Shown here one piece after another: positions 16,376-25,112 of a DNA stretch of 52,797 nucleotides. A program made the translations under genes and the position numbers. Where the stretch lies: positions 1-52,797 of the IMG/VR virus record IMGVR_UViG_3300023179_000145, one strand, 5' to 3'. The notes under the pieces were generated by a model. The model did not search any database. It was given only the letters and a program-made list of their open reading frames with translations, and was not told the DNA's origin. Source of the DNA: a virus. Each line of letters opens with the position of its first letter. The stretch's first letter is position 1.

Positions 16376-17327
16376 TCTGTCTCTTCCTTAGTTCAATTTT
16401 GATCCGACTGGTTTCACGATTTTCAAATATAGTTAGCACAGTTGCCAACCTGCCATAACGAACCACACTGTCGTTCACGTCTTTGACGTCATCGGGCCAT
16501 GGTGGCATACTCACTGCCCATCCCAGTTCCACAGCACGGTCCACAAGTTCCATCCCTGCTAAATCTTGATCAGGCACCACTGTAATTTCTCGACCCAAGC
16601 TGCGAATCAATCGTGCTTGTTTATCTGAAATAGTGTTATGCATTACTGCCAGTCCACCAATACATAGTGCATCAAATACACCTTCTACCACAATTACATT
16701 AGTCCAATCCGCATGTTGCAAGTCTGTACCAAACACATAGCCTGGTTGACTACTGCTGATATATTTGGGTTTTCTATTATCAAGGTATCGCTCAGTGTGC
16801 CCTACCACACGATTGTGATGAGTAAATGGGATAATCACTGCTGTACGATGATTCTGATAATTCTTAAAGATCAACGCAGGGTAATCTTCAGGCACTCGAC
16901 GAGTACGTAGATACTCTCTAAGTTCGTTATCCTCAGTCAACAACTCGCTCAATGGTGGCAACTCTTGTTCTTCAAACGTGATGTTTGCTAACGTATCAAA
17001 TGTACGTTGTCGATCGTCGATGATACCGTATATGCCTCGATGTCTTAGACTTTCTAAGTTTAGCATGTCAATTTCAGCATCAGGCACACCCATCCAGCTC
17101 AAGAGCCTGCGGGCCTTATAACTTAATGTACGACCAAGGATAAAGCTAGCGGTGTAGTTGCAGTTGAAGCAATGATAACTCCACCCTTTTTCAGATGGTT
17201 TAAGACCCCCGCGATTGCGTGTGTCTCGTGTGCTGCTATTATGTTGACAACATACTGCATTGAAACTTATCCAGCCCGATGGGGTTATCTTTCTTTTTGC
17301 TGGCAAGTACGCAAGGATATCTAGCAT
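16353..17327 (-). CDS. 61: DNA primase (gp61-like)
   Basis: The 324-aa protein makes RNA primers for lagging-strand synthesis with gp41. The N-terminus has a zinc-binding region (CCQHNSS near 27, then YHCFNCNY near 51). The TOPRIM core is at about 205-265: NVIVVEGVFDALCIGG with the catalytic Glu, then ITVVPDQDLAGM with the Asp pair. The length fits T4 gp61 (342 aa). A Shine-Dalgarno-like TAAGGA precedes the ATG. It overlaps the start of gp41-N by 23 nt. Confidence 0.93.
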   Translation of the reverse strand: MLDILAYLPAKRKITPSGWISFNAVCCQHNSSTRDTRNRGGLKPSEKGWSYHCFNCNYTASFILGRTLSYKARRLLSWMGVPDAEIDMLNLESLRHRGIYGIIDDRQRTFDTLANITFEEQELPPLSELLTEDNELREYLRTRRVPEDYPALIFKNYQNHRTAVIIPFTHHNRVVGHTERYLDNRKPKYISSSQPGYVFGTDLQHADWTNVIVVEGVFDALCIGGLAVMHNTISDKQARLIRSLGREITVVPDQDLAGMELVDRAVELGWAVSMPPWPDDVKDVNDSVVRYGRLATVLTIFENRETSRIKIELRKRQIVKRIRN

Positions 17328-17329
17328 CC

Positions 17330-18064
17330 TTACATTGTAGCAGAGTCTATGGTCAAAATCAACTTTTCAGCAATCATTTCATGCCCAATCTCGTTGGGAT
17401 GGCCGCCGGGCATGACCAATTCACGTTTTCGATTTCCCGGATGATCTCGAAGCCACACTGTGGTTGCAAATTCAGGCCAAATTATAGTGGGAGTATTTTT
17501 CATTTTGCACTCAGCAGGCATGACATGAAATTGCATTATGGGTATGTTATGTCTTGCAGAGACTCCGTCAAAAAACATCACAGTCTGTTGATAATTTAAT
17601 CGTGAAAGTTCTGCGCAGTTGGTCAATACCAATTGTTGTTTGACCATGGTTCGAAATTCTTCAGGTACTACACTGCTGCCATATTCCACCCATGAAGAAT
17701 GTATGAATTTGTTCCAAGGCGGATCGTTACTGTAACTACGATGATTGGGATTATAAAAACTCAATCTGTCAGAATCAGTGTGTCCAACTAATACTAAACA
17801 TTCGGTAGGGTCAGGTTCATGATCTAGCCACCATTGAAATGTCCAAATTGAACTTTGCATACTGCCGCCCGGAATGCCAAAGTTCTCAACTGGCACACAG
17901 TAATGTTTGCCCAGCAACCCTAAAAAGTTATGATTGGTTCGGTATTCATCATTTTGCGTCCAACATGAGTGTGCGTCTGAATGGTGTTGTGCCAATACCG
18001 GATCCAATAACTCGTCACCATACATCCACGAATCACCAAATCCTACAATTTTTTTATATTTCAT
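17330..18064 (-). CDS. SGNH/GDSL-like hydrolase
   Basis: The 244-aa protein has block I VGFGDSWMYGDEL (nucleophile Ser), block II FGIPGGSMQSS (Gly), a block III-like VLVGHTDSDR (His in place of the usual Asn) and block V PGGHPNEIGHEMIA (catalytic His, though the usual Asp is less clear). Such hydrolases in phages may remove acetyl groups from host glycans or modify virion glycans. It lies between a structural gene (shared base 18064) and primase. No signal peptide is seen. Confidence 0.8.
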   Translation of the reverse strand: MKYKKIVGFGDSWMYGDELLDPVLAQHHSDAHSCWTQNDEYRTNHNFLGLLGKHYCVPVENFGIPGGSMQSSIWTFQWWLDHEPDPTECLVLVGHTDSDRLSFYNPNHRSYSNDPPWNKFIHSSWVEYGSSVVPEEFRTMVKQQLVLTNCAELSRLNYQQTVMFFDGVSARHNIPIMQFHVMPAECKMKNTPTIIWPEFATTVWLRDHPGNRKRELVMPGGHPNEIGHEMIAEKLILTIDSATM

Positions 18065-19152
18065 TATCTAACTAGAATGCTTACAATGGCTCCACGATTG
18101 AGACTGACCGCAGCAATCTGATTGCTTTGTTGTGGGTTACTCACGTAACCTTGACCACCATTAATAACATTTATGGCACTTACTGAGGTGCCTTCAATTT
18201 CTGCTTCGGCCACAGCACCTGCACCCAGGCCAATGATGTTTACCCGTGGTGGTGCCAGATATCCATATCCTGACTGAGTCACTGTGATAGATGTGATCAC
18301 TCCATTTGCACCGTATGCTTTGGCCGTTGCCAATTGTACCTGTTCTGTACCCGGCCATTGATCTGCTACCAGTCTCAACAAAGGATGATATCCTAATACG
18401 TTGATATAGTCTGTACCAGTTTTATTATAATAGCTTTGCTGTTCAGTCACATCCACCCATACTGATTCATATGTTTGTGCACCTTGTGCTTTGACATTAC
18501 CAGTGAAATGATCCATTTCCATTTGGAATGTGGTTAGGCTGGTTCCATTGCTGACCACATGGCTACTGAATCTTTGTGGATCGTTATAAACATTCCCATA
18601 TGCACCTGGTGGGTTTAGTGCCCAGTCTGGGTAATTGGAATTGAATACCGGATCTAGGTATGATTCGGGACCGTAGATGTTGGGTATGGTTACCAGGTGA
18701 CTGGGCACAAAAGCAGGCTTTACACTGTCCACAATATCCACATCGCCGCGGCCCTGAGCTTGGGCATCCACAAACACAGCTTCTACCAGGTTGCCGCTGG
18801 CACGTTCTATACTGTAGCTGGACGGCTCTGGTGGAAATTCGGTGGTTTCTGCAGATGTCAATGTGACTTTGGCGCGACCGTATTGTGCATTGATGATGAC
18901 CATTTCTTTTTCAATCAACTGTGCAGTACCTGCTAGATTGATCAATTTGAATCGCAATTCACTTCCAGTGATGTTCACAGGCTTTTGATCTTGATTAACA
19001 AACTCAAACAAGATCACGTTGTCAACACCTTTGTTGATGGTTAATTTTTTAGCATACACTGGGTCCCACCTCCGGTCAAAATAAGCACCGCTGGAATCCA
19101 AGACCAACACTCGTTGGATTTGCTGATAGATATAGATCTGAGTTGAATACAT
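18064..19152 (-). CDS. Virion structural protein, BppU-like N-terminus
   Basis: The protein is about 362 aa from the ATG at 19152; a GGAG element lies just before it. After a short start, residues 35-100 (LTINKGVDNVILFEFVNQ, VNITGSELRFKLI) resemble the N-terminal domain of phage baseplate upper proteins. The last 100 residues contain two copies of an ITVTQSGYGYLAPP / INVINGGQGYVSN beta repeat seen in many phage tail or neck proteins. It probably is a tail, neck or whisker part. A GATAAATA box is upstream. Confidence 0.75.
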   Translation of the reverse strand: MYSTQIYIYQQIQRVLVLDSSGAYFDRRWDPVYAKKLTINKGVDNVILFEFVNQDQKPVNITGSELRFKLINLAGTAQLIEKEMVIINAQYGRAKVTLTSAETTEFPPEPSSYSIERASGNLVEAVFVDAQAQGRGDVDIVDSVKPAFVPSHLVTIPNIYGPESYLDPVFNSNYPDWALNPPGAYGNVYNDPQRFSSHVVSNGTSLTTFQMEMDHFTGNVKAQGAQTYESVWVDVTEQQSYYNKTGTDYINVLGYHPLLRLVADQWPGTEQVQLATAKAYGANGVITSITVTQSGYGYLAPPRVNIIGLGAGAVAEAEIEGTSVSAINVINGGQGYVSNPQQSNQIAAVSLNRGAIVSILVR

Positions 19153-19167
19153 ATGGTGCTCCAATGA

Positions 19168-19196
19168 TATTTATCTGAACTCTCCTGGTATAAATA
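19168..19196. promoter_or_regulatory. Divergent late promoters
   Basis: GATAAATA on the minus strand (19168-19175) serves the structural gene starting at 19152. TATAAATA on the plus strand (19189-19196), the exact T4 consensus, serves the gene at 19213. Confidence 0.75.
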
Positions 19197-19212
19197 TCCG
19201 AACTAGTACAAT

Positions 19213-19590
19213 ATGGGCAGAGACTTATTTCAAACACTTGCAGACAAATATCCGTTTATAACGCTATGTGTGTACGCTACCAATGAATATGTGGGTATTG
19301 TACAGAATAGAGATGATATAATCACCACTATCTATGATTTTGGAAACGTTAAGGATCTAGATCAGAAACGTAGATATTTGGACTTGGCCAACACCTGGTG
19401 GTGGGAGTCCAATCGCAGCATACCTATCAATATATTCCTACGTGGTGAATGGGATGAGTTCCGCAGTTGTTTACGAACGTTTGTGAATAAAGATTTGGAA
19501 ATACTGCATGGCCCTGTATGCAGCTTGAACGATATTGCTCGTAGAAAAGGCAAACGCAAATCAATTACCTTGGTCAGGCGAATTGAGTAA
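19213..19590 (+). CDS. Conserved hypothetical protein (T4-like cyanophage type)
   Basis: The 125-aa protein has a conserved-looking core, RRYLDLANTWWWESNRSIPI, then FLRGEWDEFRSCLRTF and a basic end KGKRKSITLVRR. I recall near copies in T4-like cyanophage genomes, always without function. It is one of the few plus-strand genes in this half. It converges on and overlaps the DnaE-like gene by 30 nt, so each may affect the other's transcript. Confidence 0.75.
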   Translation: MGRDLFQTLADKYPFITLCVYATNEYVGIVQNRDDIITTIYDFGNVKDLDQKRRYLDLANTWWWESNRSIPINIFLRGEWDEFRSCLRTFVNKDLEILHGPVCSLNDIARRKGKRKSITLVRRIE

Positions 19591-20130
19591 ATTCATATGC
19601 AACGACACCAAGGCTGCATATCCAAGTGAGTGTGCTTTCTTGAATACATAGCCTCTACTGTCATCGCCATCCCAGACTGATCGAAACACATCGGGCCAAG
19701 ATTGGTTCTGCAAGTGTGCTTTTCCCGGACGTATTACCGAGATAAATGCTGCCATTCTAGTAATTGAATCGGGCCGCATACTTTTCAATAACTCAGTATA
19801 GTTGCCAATATGAACTAGTTGTTTGGCCCAGTCTTGGTCTTTCCACAATCTATCCCAAGGCGGTATAGCTGCCAGCATGAGTTCATAATGTGCAGGATCA
19901 CGAATCAAACTATAAACGCTCATATTTAACAAGTCAATCTTGAAGTAACCACGAGATTCAGCTGTTTCATAATCTAAGGCTGCACAACCTAGCACAGGAT
20001 CACGTGGTATGTCAGTGACGTAGATGCCTGAGTTGTGTTTCTTTCCATTACTTTGCCGTGCTGCTGTGTGCTGGATCAACGCCAGCACAGCATCTCTGTT
20101 GGGCACGTCAATGTCAATGTCTGCGCTCAT
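19561..20130 (-). CDS. Miniature DnaE-like protein (C-family DNA polymerase palm-like motifs)
   Basis: At 189 aa this is about one sixth of a DnaE. It nevertheless shows, in DnaE order: SADIDIDVPNRD (DnaE PDxDxDF with two catalytic Asp), HNSGIYVTDIP (like the DnaE AGGVVI segment), GYFKIDLLNMSVYSLI (DnaE GLVKFDFLGLrTL, third Asp), LLKSMRPDSITRMAAFISVI followed by RPGKA (DnaE PdsieDiaAL..yRPGP) and FKKAHSLGYAALVS (DnaE FNKSHaaaYA). Related proteins occur, as I recall, in T4-like cyanophages as hypotheticals. The three Asp being kept suggests a working metal site, but activity is unknown. Confidence 0.72.
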   Translation of the reverse strand: MSADIDIDVPNRDAVLALIQHTAARQSNGKKHNSGIYVTDIPRDPVLGCAALDYETAESRGYFKIDLLNMSVYSLIRDPAHYELMLAAIPPWDRLWKDQDWAKQLVHIGNYTELLKSMRPDSITRMAAFISVIRPGKAHLQNQSWPDVFRSVWDGDDSRGYVFKKAHSLGYAALVSLHMNLLNSPDQGN

Positions 20131-20477
20131 ACTTTTATCAATGCTGCGGTCATGCGCAGTTGTTCTTGTGCTAGTTCCACAGCTTTCACTAGGTCAGCAA
20201 TTGCAGGATGCTGCTGTGCCAATCGATGCATTTCTTGTTCTTCTTGCATTTTCTGAGCTGCCCAGTCTATGGCCGATTGATATTTTGGGATGAGACTCAC
20301 ACTTGCATGACTGGTGGGTATGTGTTTCCATCCAGCATTGTCAAATACTTCCAATAAATTACCATTGACTCTTATCATGCCTTGCATGGGATTTTGTGTG
20401 TTTTGTGTTACATACGGTAAACTGGTGTCAGCACCAGTTACTTGTACATACGCATCGCCCATTAGTCCTTTGATCAT
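20127..20477 (-). CDS. Conserved hypothetical protein with C-terminal coiled coil
   Basis: The 116-aa protein has a beta-rich N-terminal part (GLMGDAYVQVTG, GMIRVNGNLLEVFDNAGW) and a coiled coil from about residue 66 to the end (WAAQKMQEEQEMHRLAQQ). Its stop overlaps the start of the DnaE-like gene by 4 nt, so the two are coupled and may act together. A second ATG at residue 6 has the better Shine-Dalgarno (AAAGGA). I do not recognise the family. Confidence 0.68.
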   Translation of the reverse strand: MIKGLMGDAYVQVTGADTSLPYVTQNTQNPMQGMIRVNGNLLEVFDNAGWKHIPTSHASVSLIPKYQSAIDWAAQKMQEEQEMHRLAQQHPAIADLVKAVELAQEQLRMTAALIKV

Positions 20478-20544
20478 GATGTGCTCAACTCCAATATAGA
20501 TTGTTCAAATTGTCTAAACCCAGCATCTATAATTCGATTCAAAT

Positions 20545-20652
20545 TTAAAAAATTAGATCTATTTTTTCAATGCAATTAACTTTAATGCAGATCTGATATT
20601 GACTCATAAAATCATCTACAAAATTGATTGGATTAATTTCTAATTTTTTCAT
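20545..20652 (-). CDS. Small ORF, 35 aa
   Basis: MKKLEINPINFVDDFMSQYQ begins at an ATG that shares one base with the stop of the upstream gene (TGATG), the usual sign of coupled translation. It is acidic at first and ends hydrophobic (CIEKIDLIF). There is no known family. The 67 bases after it (20478-20544) show nothing clear. Confidence 0.4.
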   Translation of the reverse strand: MKKLEINPINFVDDFMSQYQICIKVNCIEKIDLIF

Positions 20653-21344
20653 CACCATCCTGCTTGTGTTAAAATTTCTTGTGCATACGCCTGATCTGCC
20701 GGGTAATCCACAAACTTCTTTTGCCATATATCTGAATCAATATAAGGCCATATCATAGCCACTTGTTCTGCATTGAGCTCGTTCAGGAACTTCTGTCCAG
20801 ATTCTGAATTGTAAATCACCCAGGCACTTATCCTACCTGTGGTAATTGCATAGCATGTGGCATTTGCACTGCCATATCTCAAACAATCATGTGACGGAGC
20901 ATTTTGCTTTTCGCTCCAGTTTATTCCGTATTCAATAGCACGAGCCAATGCATCATCTACAGCTTCTCTCTGCACATATTCCACAAGATACTCTGTGTAT
21001 AGTCGATCACTGCACCAGTTGTCAATTTTCTTGTTGTTCTTCAACAACCACTCTAGTAAACGCACAGGGTTTATTACCTTGACATCTACGCAATATCTAC
21101 CCCATTTTACAAAAGCACGATAATAAGGTGACGTGGCAAAGTCTTCCCAAGTCTTGACTTTGTCTGATCCTTGTGTGTATTCGTAGAACTTCAAGTAGCC
21201 TTGCAGTCCTAGCTGTACACCACGTTCTGAAGATTCTTGATAGCGTTTTTTCTGTTCGCAAACATGCACACTCAGTGTGGATTCCCGGCTGAATGATCGA
21301 GCACAATACCTGCATGTGAAGTTACTTGTCGTTGCCATGGTCAC
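20652..21344 (-). CDS. C2H2-type zinc-finger protein, conserved in T4-like phages
   Basis: The 230-aa protein has an N-terminal finger FTCRYCARSFSRESTLSVHVC (residues 9-29; C2HC). A helical domain with conserved Trp and Tyr follows (YLKFYEYTQG, WEDFATSPYYRAFVKWGRYC, GRISAWVIYNSESG, AMIWPYIDSD). I recall it from T4-like marine phages, without function. A DNA-binding or transcription role is plausible from the finger only. It overlaps the next upstream gene by 23 nt. Confidence 0.75.
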   Translation of the reverse strand: MTMATTSNFTCRYCARSFSRESTLSVHVCEQKKRYQESSERGVQLGLQGYLKFYEYTQGSDKVKTWEDFATSPYYRAFVKWGRYCVDVKVINPVRLLEWLLKNNKKIDNWCSDRLYTEYLVEYVQREAVDDALARAIEYGINWSEKQNAPSHDCLRYGSANATCYAITTGRISAWVIYNSESGQKFLNELNAEQVAMIWPYIDSDIWQKKFVDYPADQAYAQEILTQAGW

Positions 21345-21762
21345 GTATGAGTTGTGTGACTTCTTTCTTGGTGGTCATGGTGGCCATCAAATCAATCTCA
21401 TCTTCTCGAAAATGCGGGTACAGTTCCCTCAATTGCTTTTTTAGTGCAGAGTCGCCGCCTTCTTTCTTTTTAAGTGAAATCCAATCATGCCGCATAGCGC
21501 CCAGTCCTGGGCTGGCTGCTGTGGCCATGAGCCATTGCAGTTTGGGATGCCGATGCATGGTAAAAAAGTGCTTGTTGAGATAATGATTCACACTCTGCAC
21601 ATAGTATTCTTGTAGTTCCCGACTGCCGCTCACTGTGCTGCCCCAACGTACCATAAGGAATGTGCTAAACTTCCGGCGTTCTTCTGGTGTGAGTTCATCA
21701 TAGAATGCTCGATTCTTTGCATCCATCTGCTGCATCTCATTGCTGATGTGTAGTTTATCCAT
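21322..21762 (-). CDS. Conserved hypothetical protein (cyanophage type)
   Basis: The 146-aa protein starts MDKLHISNEMQQMDAKNRAF. The ATG shares a base with the stop of the upstream gene (TAATG); a longer frame exists but starts inside that gene. Conserved-looking parts are FYDELTPEERRKFSTFLM, HPKLQWLMATAASPG and ELYPHFREDEIDLMA. It is probably helical and soluble. The function is unknown; its place in a replication-linked operon is the only hint. Confidence 0.72.
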   Translation of the reverse strand: MDKLHISNEMQQMDAKNRAFYDELTPEERRKFSTFLMVRWGSTVSGSRELQEYYVQSVNHYLNKHFFTMHRHPKLQWLMATAASPGLGAMRHDWISLKKKEGGDSALKKQLRELYPHFREDEIDLMATMTTKKEVTQLIRDHGNDK

Positions 21763-22001
21763 TACGTTGTCTTGGTCAAATGATAGATCATTATAGCATG
21801 GTCTAACACATCTTGTAAAGCAGGATTGGTTTCGGCTGCTCGACGTATGTTGCCCCACAGCTTATGTTCTAAAATATGTTCGTGTAATGGCCGGCCATCC
21901 GATGTGCGTGGATCATAAGTTTTAATTAACTCACGCTGATCTGCACCTGACTCACGAGAGTACACAGTATTACCACCGTCGGGACTTTCAAATATTGGCA
22001 T
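21762..22001 (-). CDS. Conserved small protein
   Basis: The 79-aa protein begins MPIFESPDGGNTVYSRESGA and has LIKTYDPRTSDGRPLHEHI and a helical C-terminus. It is strongly similar, from memory, to small T4-like cyanophage proteins of unknown role. It lies 4 nt after the glycosyltransferase gene and is coupled to the next gene by a TAATG overlap. Confidence 0.7.
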   Translation of the reverse strand: MPIFESPDGGNTVYSRESGADQRELIKTYDPRTSDGRPLHEHILEHKLWGNIRRAAETNPALQDVLDHAIMIYHLTKTT

Positions 22002-22005
22002 TGTG

Positions 22006-22812
22006 TTAGTACAACAAAGTCATGGCGTCTTTGAAATCCAAAGTTGCTCCATTGGAGCGCCATTGTTCGGCAATCAACCGATGCGACCAGTACTGTGCAT
22101 CATTTACGTCAACACCTTTGTTTTCAAAAGTAGTGCCAAGATTGGAATTTTCAACTAACATTGGAAAATTATAAATTCCCCCCCACGCACTCCCCGATTG
22201 CAAATACAGCAAATTTTCTACAATAGGCATGAGCACAACTCCGTCTACGTCGATATTATCTAAACGATAGCCGTTATAGCCAAAACACACTTTGTCCAAT
22301 AGAAGTTTAACATAAGAGCGGCGGAGCAACGCATATGATCCCCACCAGCGTCCACGAGCGAGCTGGAGCGTTAATATTGGCTCTCCGGCTGGGTTACAAT
22401 AAGGCATCAGGACTCTGGTCAATTGAACTACATTCCACCCTTCAGGAAGATTGTTTACAAACTCGTCCCAGGTGAAATTCCAATGCTTTATGCTTTCAAA
22501 ACTCACATCATCTTCACAAAAAATTGCATATTCTTCATCGGTGGATACGTACCAATTTCTCAAAAGATTTATGTGAGAGATTATGGTTCCCATCTGTCTG
22601 CAAACATCGGGCGTGAATGATCCTGAACCTGTTACCTGAACATAATTGGAAATTTTATTAAATCGTTCAGTGAGATACACATTTGTTTTTGTAATGCCAT
22701 ACTGATCAAATTGATCTTGCATGAATTTTCTACGATCCGTACTTTCACGTAAACTGGTGTAGTTCACCGAAGGAAAGTTTTTGAGTTTTTCTTCAATGGT
22801 TAATTCTGCCAT
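22006..22812 (-). CDS. Glycosyltransferase family 25-like (LPS-type)
   Basis: The 268-aa protein opens in GT25 style: NFPSVNYTSLRESTDRRKFM, then a His/Leu segment (ISHINLLRNWY) and AIFCEDDVSFE, where EDDV is the metal-binding motif. The later GSYALLRRSYVKLLL also fits. It probably adds a sugar to LPS or to a virion glycan. It is set apart from the main glycan cluster at 30-41 kb. Confidence 0.85.
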   Translation of the reverse strand: MAELTIEEKLKNFPSVNYTSLRESTDRRKFMQDQFDQYGITKTNVYLTERFNKISNYVQVTGSGSFTPDVCRQMGTIISHINLLRNWYVSTDEEYAIFCEDDVSFESIKHWNFTWDEFVNNLPEGWNVVQLTRVLMPYCNPAGEPILTLQLARGRWWGSYALLRRSYVKLLLDKVCFGYNGYRLDNIDVDGVVLMPIVENLLYLQSGSAWGGIYNFPMLVENSNLGTTFENKGVDVNDAQYWSHRLIAEQWRSNGATLDFKDAMTLLY

Positions 22813-22815
22813 AAT

Positions 22816-23316
22816 TTACCAAGCCTTGTTGTAGTCCACAATTTCACAGTTACGACTAACGTCTTTGACAAAATACACACAGTCTGGTTGTGGTGCATCA
22901 TTGATAGGTACGCACAACATCTGCCCATTTTTTAGCTTGGGTGCATACCATGCTACTTCTTGATACACATCCACAATTTCAATAGGAGGAAAACTTGGGC
23001 GGAAACTGCTTAAAGGATTGAATTGAAACAGTTTAAATCCACGATCATTGATACTGGTCAGTGGTAACATTTCTAAGTCACCCACATCAGGTTCTCCTAT
23101 CAACACTTGCCAGTCCATGGGCATTTTGATTCTTGCATCACCTATCTGCAATACCAGTGCAGGTGAATTAAAACTTTCAAGAAAAATCAAAGGTATGTAA
23201 TGATAGTCAGGATTGGCTGGATCTGAATTATCTAATATGGCAAATCTCATGTCATCTACTTCTTCAGGTAAATGTGTGAGATCATAGGGTTTGTTGTCTA
23301 ATGTCAATATACGCAT
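22816..23316 (-). CDS. Conserved hypothetical protein with early-type promoter
   Basis: The 166-aa beta-rich protein has MPMDWQVLIGEPDVGDLEML, SINDRGFKLFQFNPLSSFRP and a C-terminal FVKDVSRNCEIVDYNKAW. I recall similar proteins in T4-like marine phages, unnamed. A sigma70-like promoter ends 6 nt before the ATG, so the message may be leaderless. It heads the operon running left to the structural gene at 18064. Confidence 0.7.
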   Translation of the reverse strand: MRILTLDNKPYDLTHLPEEVDDMRFAILDNSDPANPDYHYIPLIFLESFNSPALVLQIGDARIKMPMDWQVLIGEPDVGDLEMLPLTSINDRGFKLFQFNPLSSFRPSFPPIEIVDVYQEVAWYAPKLKNGQMLCVPINDAPQPDCVYFVKDVSRNCEIVDYNKAW

Positions 23317-23322
23317 GAATTT

Positions 23323-23351
23323 ATTGTACTATATTTTTTACAAAATTGCAA
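23323..23351 (-). promoter_or_regulatory. Sigma70-like promoter, possibly leaderless
   Basis: On the minus strand TTGCAA, a 17-bp spacer and TACAAT are followed after 6 nt by the ATG at 23316. A transcript would start at or next to the start codon. Confidence 0.55.
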
Positions 23352-23353
23352 CC

Positions 23354-24196
23354 TCATTGCCATTGTAATTTTTCCTGAGTATAAGGATACTCAGCATCAT
23401 TATAGTAGGCCTTGCGTTTGGCCAAATGCCGCTTGCTGAATTTACAAGTGCTGGTGATATCCCAAATCTGCACATGATCTTTGTCCTCAGCTTTTCTAAT
23501 ACCACGCCCGATTGATTGAATTACTCGGGTGAAACTTTTGCCTGACTCAATCATGACCAAGTTAAAGATACGTGGTATGTTGATACCAACTGCTGCCACA
23601 CCATATGTGGCCACAATGATTTTGCCAGTGGCAGTGGCCACTTCGTCGTATTCTTCTTGGCGTTTAGCGCCTTTGGTTGCACCCGATACAAATACTGCTT
23701 GATCTCCCAATCTTGCAACTAGTTCATGCCCGGGTGCTACTCGATCTACCAGCACAAGAGTATTACCAGTTTCATTCACTTGTAAAACCAACTGGGCTAT
23801 GGCATCTAATCTGCCGGGTTCTTCCAGTAGATATTTTAGTTCTTCTTGATAAGTTTTGTGCTCTCGAATGTCTACCAACTGCACCACATTCACGTGACAC
23901 TGTGCCAATACACCACGATCTTGCAATTCACTTGCTGCTAGTTTTGAAATAACTGGTCCCAGACTTACCAACAATGCTTGGCTTTCAAATTCTTCTTTGG
24001 GAATAGTTCCGGTCAATCCCCATCTTAGGGGAATCTGACACATGGCACCCGTCAGCAGGGTCTTGAGTGCGTCGGCCTTGGCCATGTGGCAATTTGCCAC
24101 AACAGCTCCTTCAACAATATAATTATGATCATTTTCTATGTGTAAGTTGTACACTTCTGTTGGTTTGATAATTTCGGTTCGGTCAATTAGTTTCAT
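23354..24196 (-). CDS. uvsW: UvsW helicase, C-terminal piece, led by split-intein C-fragment
   Basis: The 280-aa protein has 35 residues of intein ending EGAVVAN, then Cys of the helicase DECH box (CHMAKADAL). The second RecA-like domain carries WGLTGTIP (motif III), NTLVLVDR (motif IV), VATYGVAAVGINIP (motif V) and VIQSIGRGIRK (motif VI). Splicing to 25113-26084 rebuilds VIVDE-CHMAK. UvsW remodels forks and R-loops and ends origin-type replication in T4. The start overlaps the HEG stop by 14 nt. Confidence 0.93.
   Translation of the reverse strand: MKLIDRTEIIKPTEVYNLHIENDHNYIVEGAVVANCHMAKADALKTLLTGAMCQIPLRWGLTGTIPKEEFESQALLVSLGPVISKLAASELQDRGVLAQCHVNVVQLVDIREHKTYQEELKYLLEEPGRLDAIAQLVLQVNETGNTLVLVDRVAPGHELVARLGDQAVFVSGATKGAKRQEEYDEVATATGKIIVATYGVAAVGINIPRIFNLVMIESGKSFTRVIQSIGRGIRKAEDKDHVQIWDITSTCKFSKRHLAKRKAYYNDAEYPYTQEKLQWQ
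24092..24196 (-). other. Split-intein C-fragment, UvsW intein 2 (DECH site)
   Basis: These 35 residues have block F (VYNLHIENDHNYIVEG) and end AVVAN before Cys+1. The terminal residue is Asn, but the residue before it is Ala rather than the usual His. Confidence 0.88.
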
Positions 24197-25085
24197 ATAA
24201 TGCCTTTATTTTTTTTGCTGTTTTATCGTCAAATCGATTATAATCAATATCCATAATCTGAGCTTGTAACCATTCTTTGTCAACTAATAATACAGTGTAT
24301 CTGTTATTTTTTGCCCATTCATTGAGAGCATGCATTTTTGCAGTAAACTTTTCACCCAAACATAATTCTCTCGGTTTAACTTCTATAACTTGTTTGTTAT
24401 GATGATCCACAAAGTCCACAATATACACATGATTCTCAGAATTCAGTTCATATTTTATTCTCAGTAATTCATATTCTGCAAATTCATTGATATATTGATA
24501 CAATGCCTCCCAACTCGATCTGTAGGCCGTTCCGTCTAATGTTGCATCCCAGTGTGTGTTTCTATTATTACTGTTGGGCGTAAATGTTCCGGCTAATATC
24601 TTGGATTTCATAATTTGCGATCGCATTTCTTTATCAGCATCAGACATTTTAACACCGTACATTCCATTTCCAGGGCCGGAATTTTTTAGACTGATTTTAT
24701 TTTTAACTATTTGAGTCAGATGAGCGCGAGTTCCTATGTTTTGACCCTTTGTTCCGATATTCCACGGTGTACCAGTATTGAGATTTTTTTTAATAGCATT
24801 GCCATGTTTTTTCTGTACAGCCCGGCCGCCAATGGCCGATAGCATTGCTCTAATTTCTTGTTCTGTTACATTACCACATAACAATTTGTCAATATTAGTA
24901 ACCCATAACTCTGTTTTGCTGTTTGTTATTCTCTTGACAAATCTATGTTTTTCGTTGTTGGTCAATGTGATTCCAGTTGATAGTGTTATACTATTACCAG
25001 AATAATTTGTAATACGAATCAATTGCCCGTTCTTTTTCAATATTTCATTTAATATATCTATCATTTGCTGAACAGTCTTTTTCAT
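24183..25085 (-). CDS. PD-(D/E)XK-type homing endonuclease in UvsW intein 2
   Basis: The protein is about 300 aa. The N-terminal 80 residues are a small beta domain, then a NUMOD3-like region (GPGNGMYGVKMSD, TPWNIGTKGQNIG) and WDATLDGTAYRSSWEALY. The nuclease motif is YIVDFVDHHNKQVIEVKP (Asp, then ExK), with NRYTVLLVDKEWL after it. It differs from the Vsr-like HEGs elsewhere here. The ATG at 25085 (MKKTVQQM) has an AAAGGTG element; the GTG at 25091 is an alternative. It ends 14 nt into the next piece of uvsW. Confidence 0.82.
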   Translation of the reverse strand: MKKTVQQMIDILNEILKKNGQLIRITNYSGNSITLSTGITLTNNEKHRFVKRITNSKTELWVTNIDKLLCGNVTEQEIRAMLSAIGGRAVQKKHGNAIKKNLNTGTPWNIGTKGQNIGTRAHLTQIVKNKISLKNSGPGNGMYGVKMSDADKEMRSQIMKSKILAGTFTPNSNNRNTHWDATLDGTAYRSSWEALYQYINEFAEYELLRIKYELNSENHVYIVDFVDHHNKQVIEVKPRELCLGEKFTAKMHALNEWAKNNRYTVLLVDKEWLQAQIMDIDYNRFDDKTAKKIKALYETN

Positions 25086-25112
25086 AAACACCTTTGCTTT
25101 AGTTATATGTAT

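Noticed and set aside
20652-20727. 60-aa frame with an ATG at 20727
   Set aside because: Only the part from 20652 lies outside the zinc-finger gene, so only the 35-aa version is kept.
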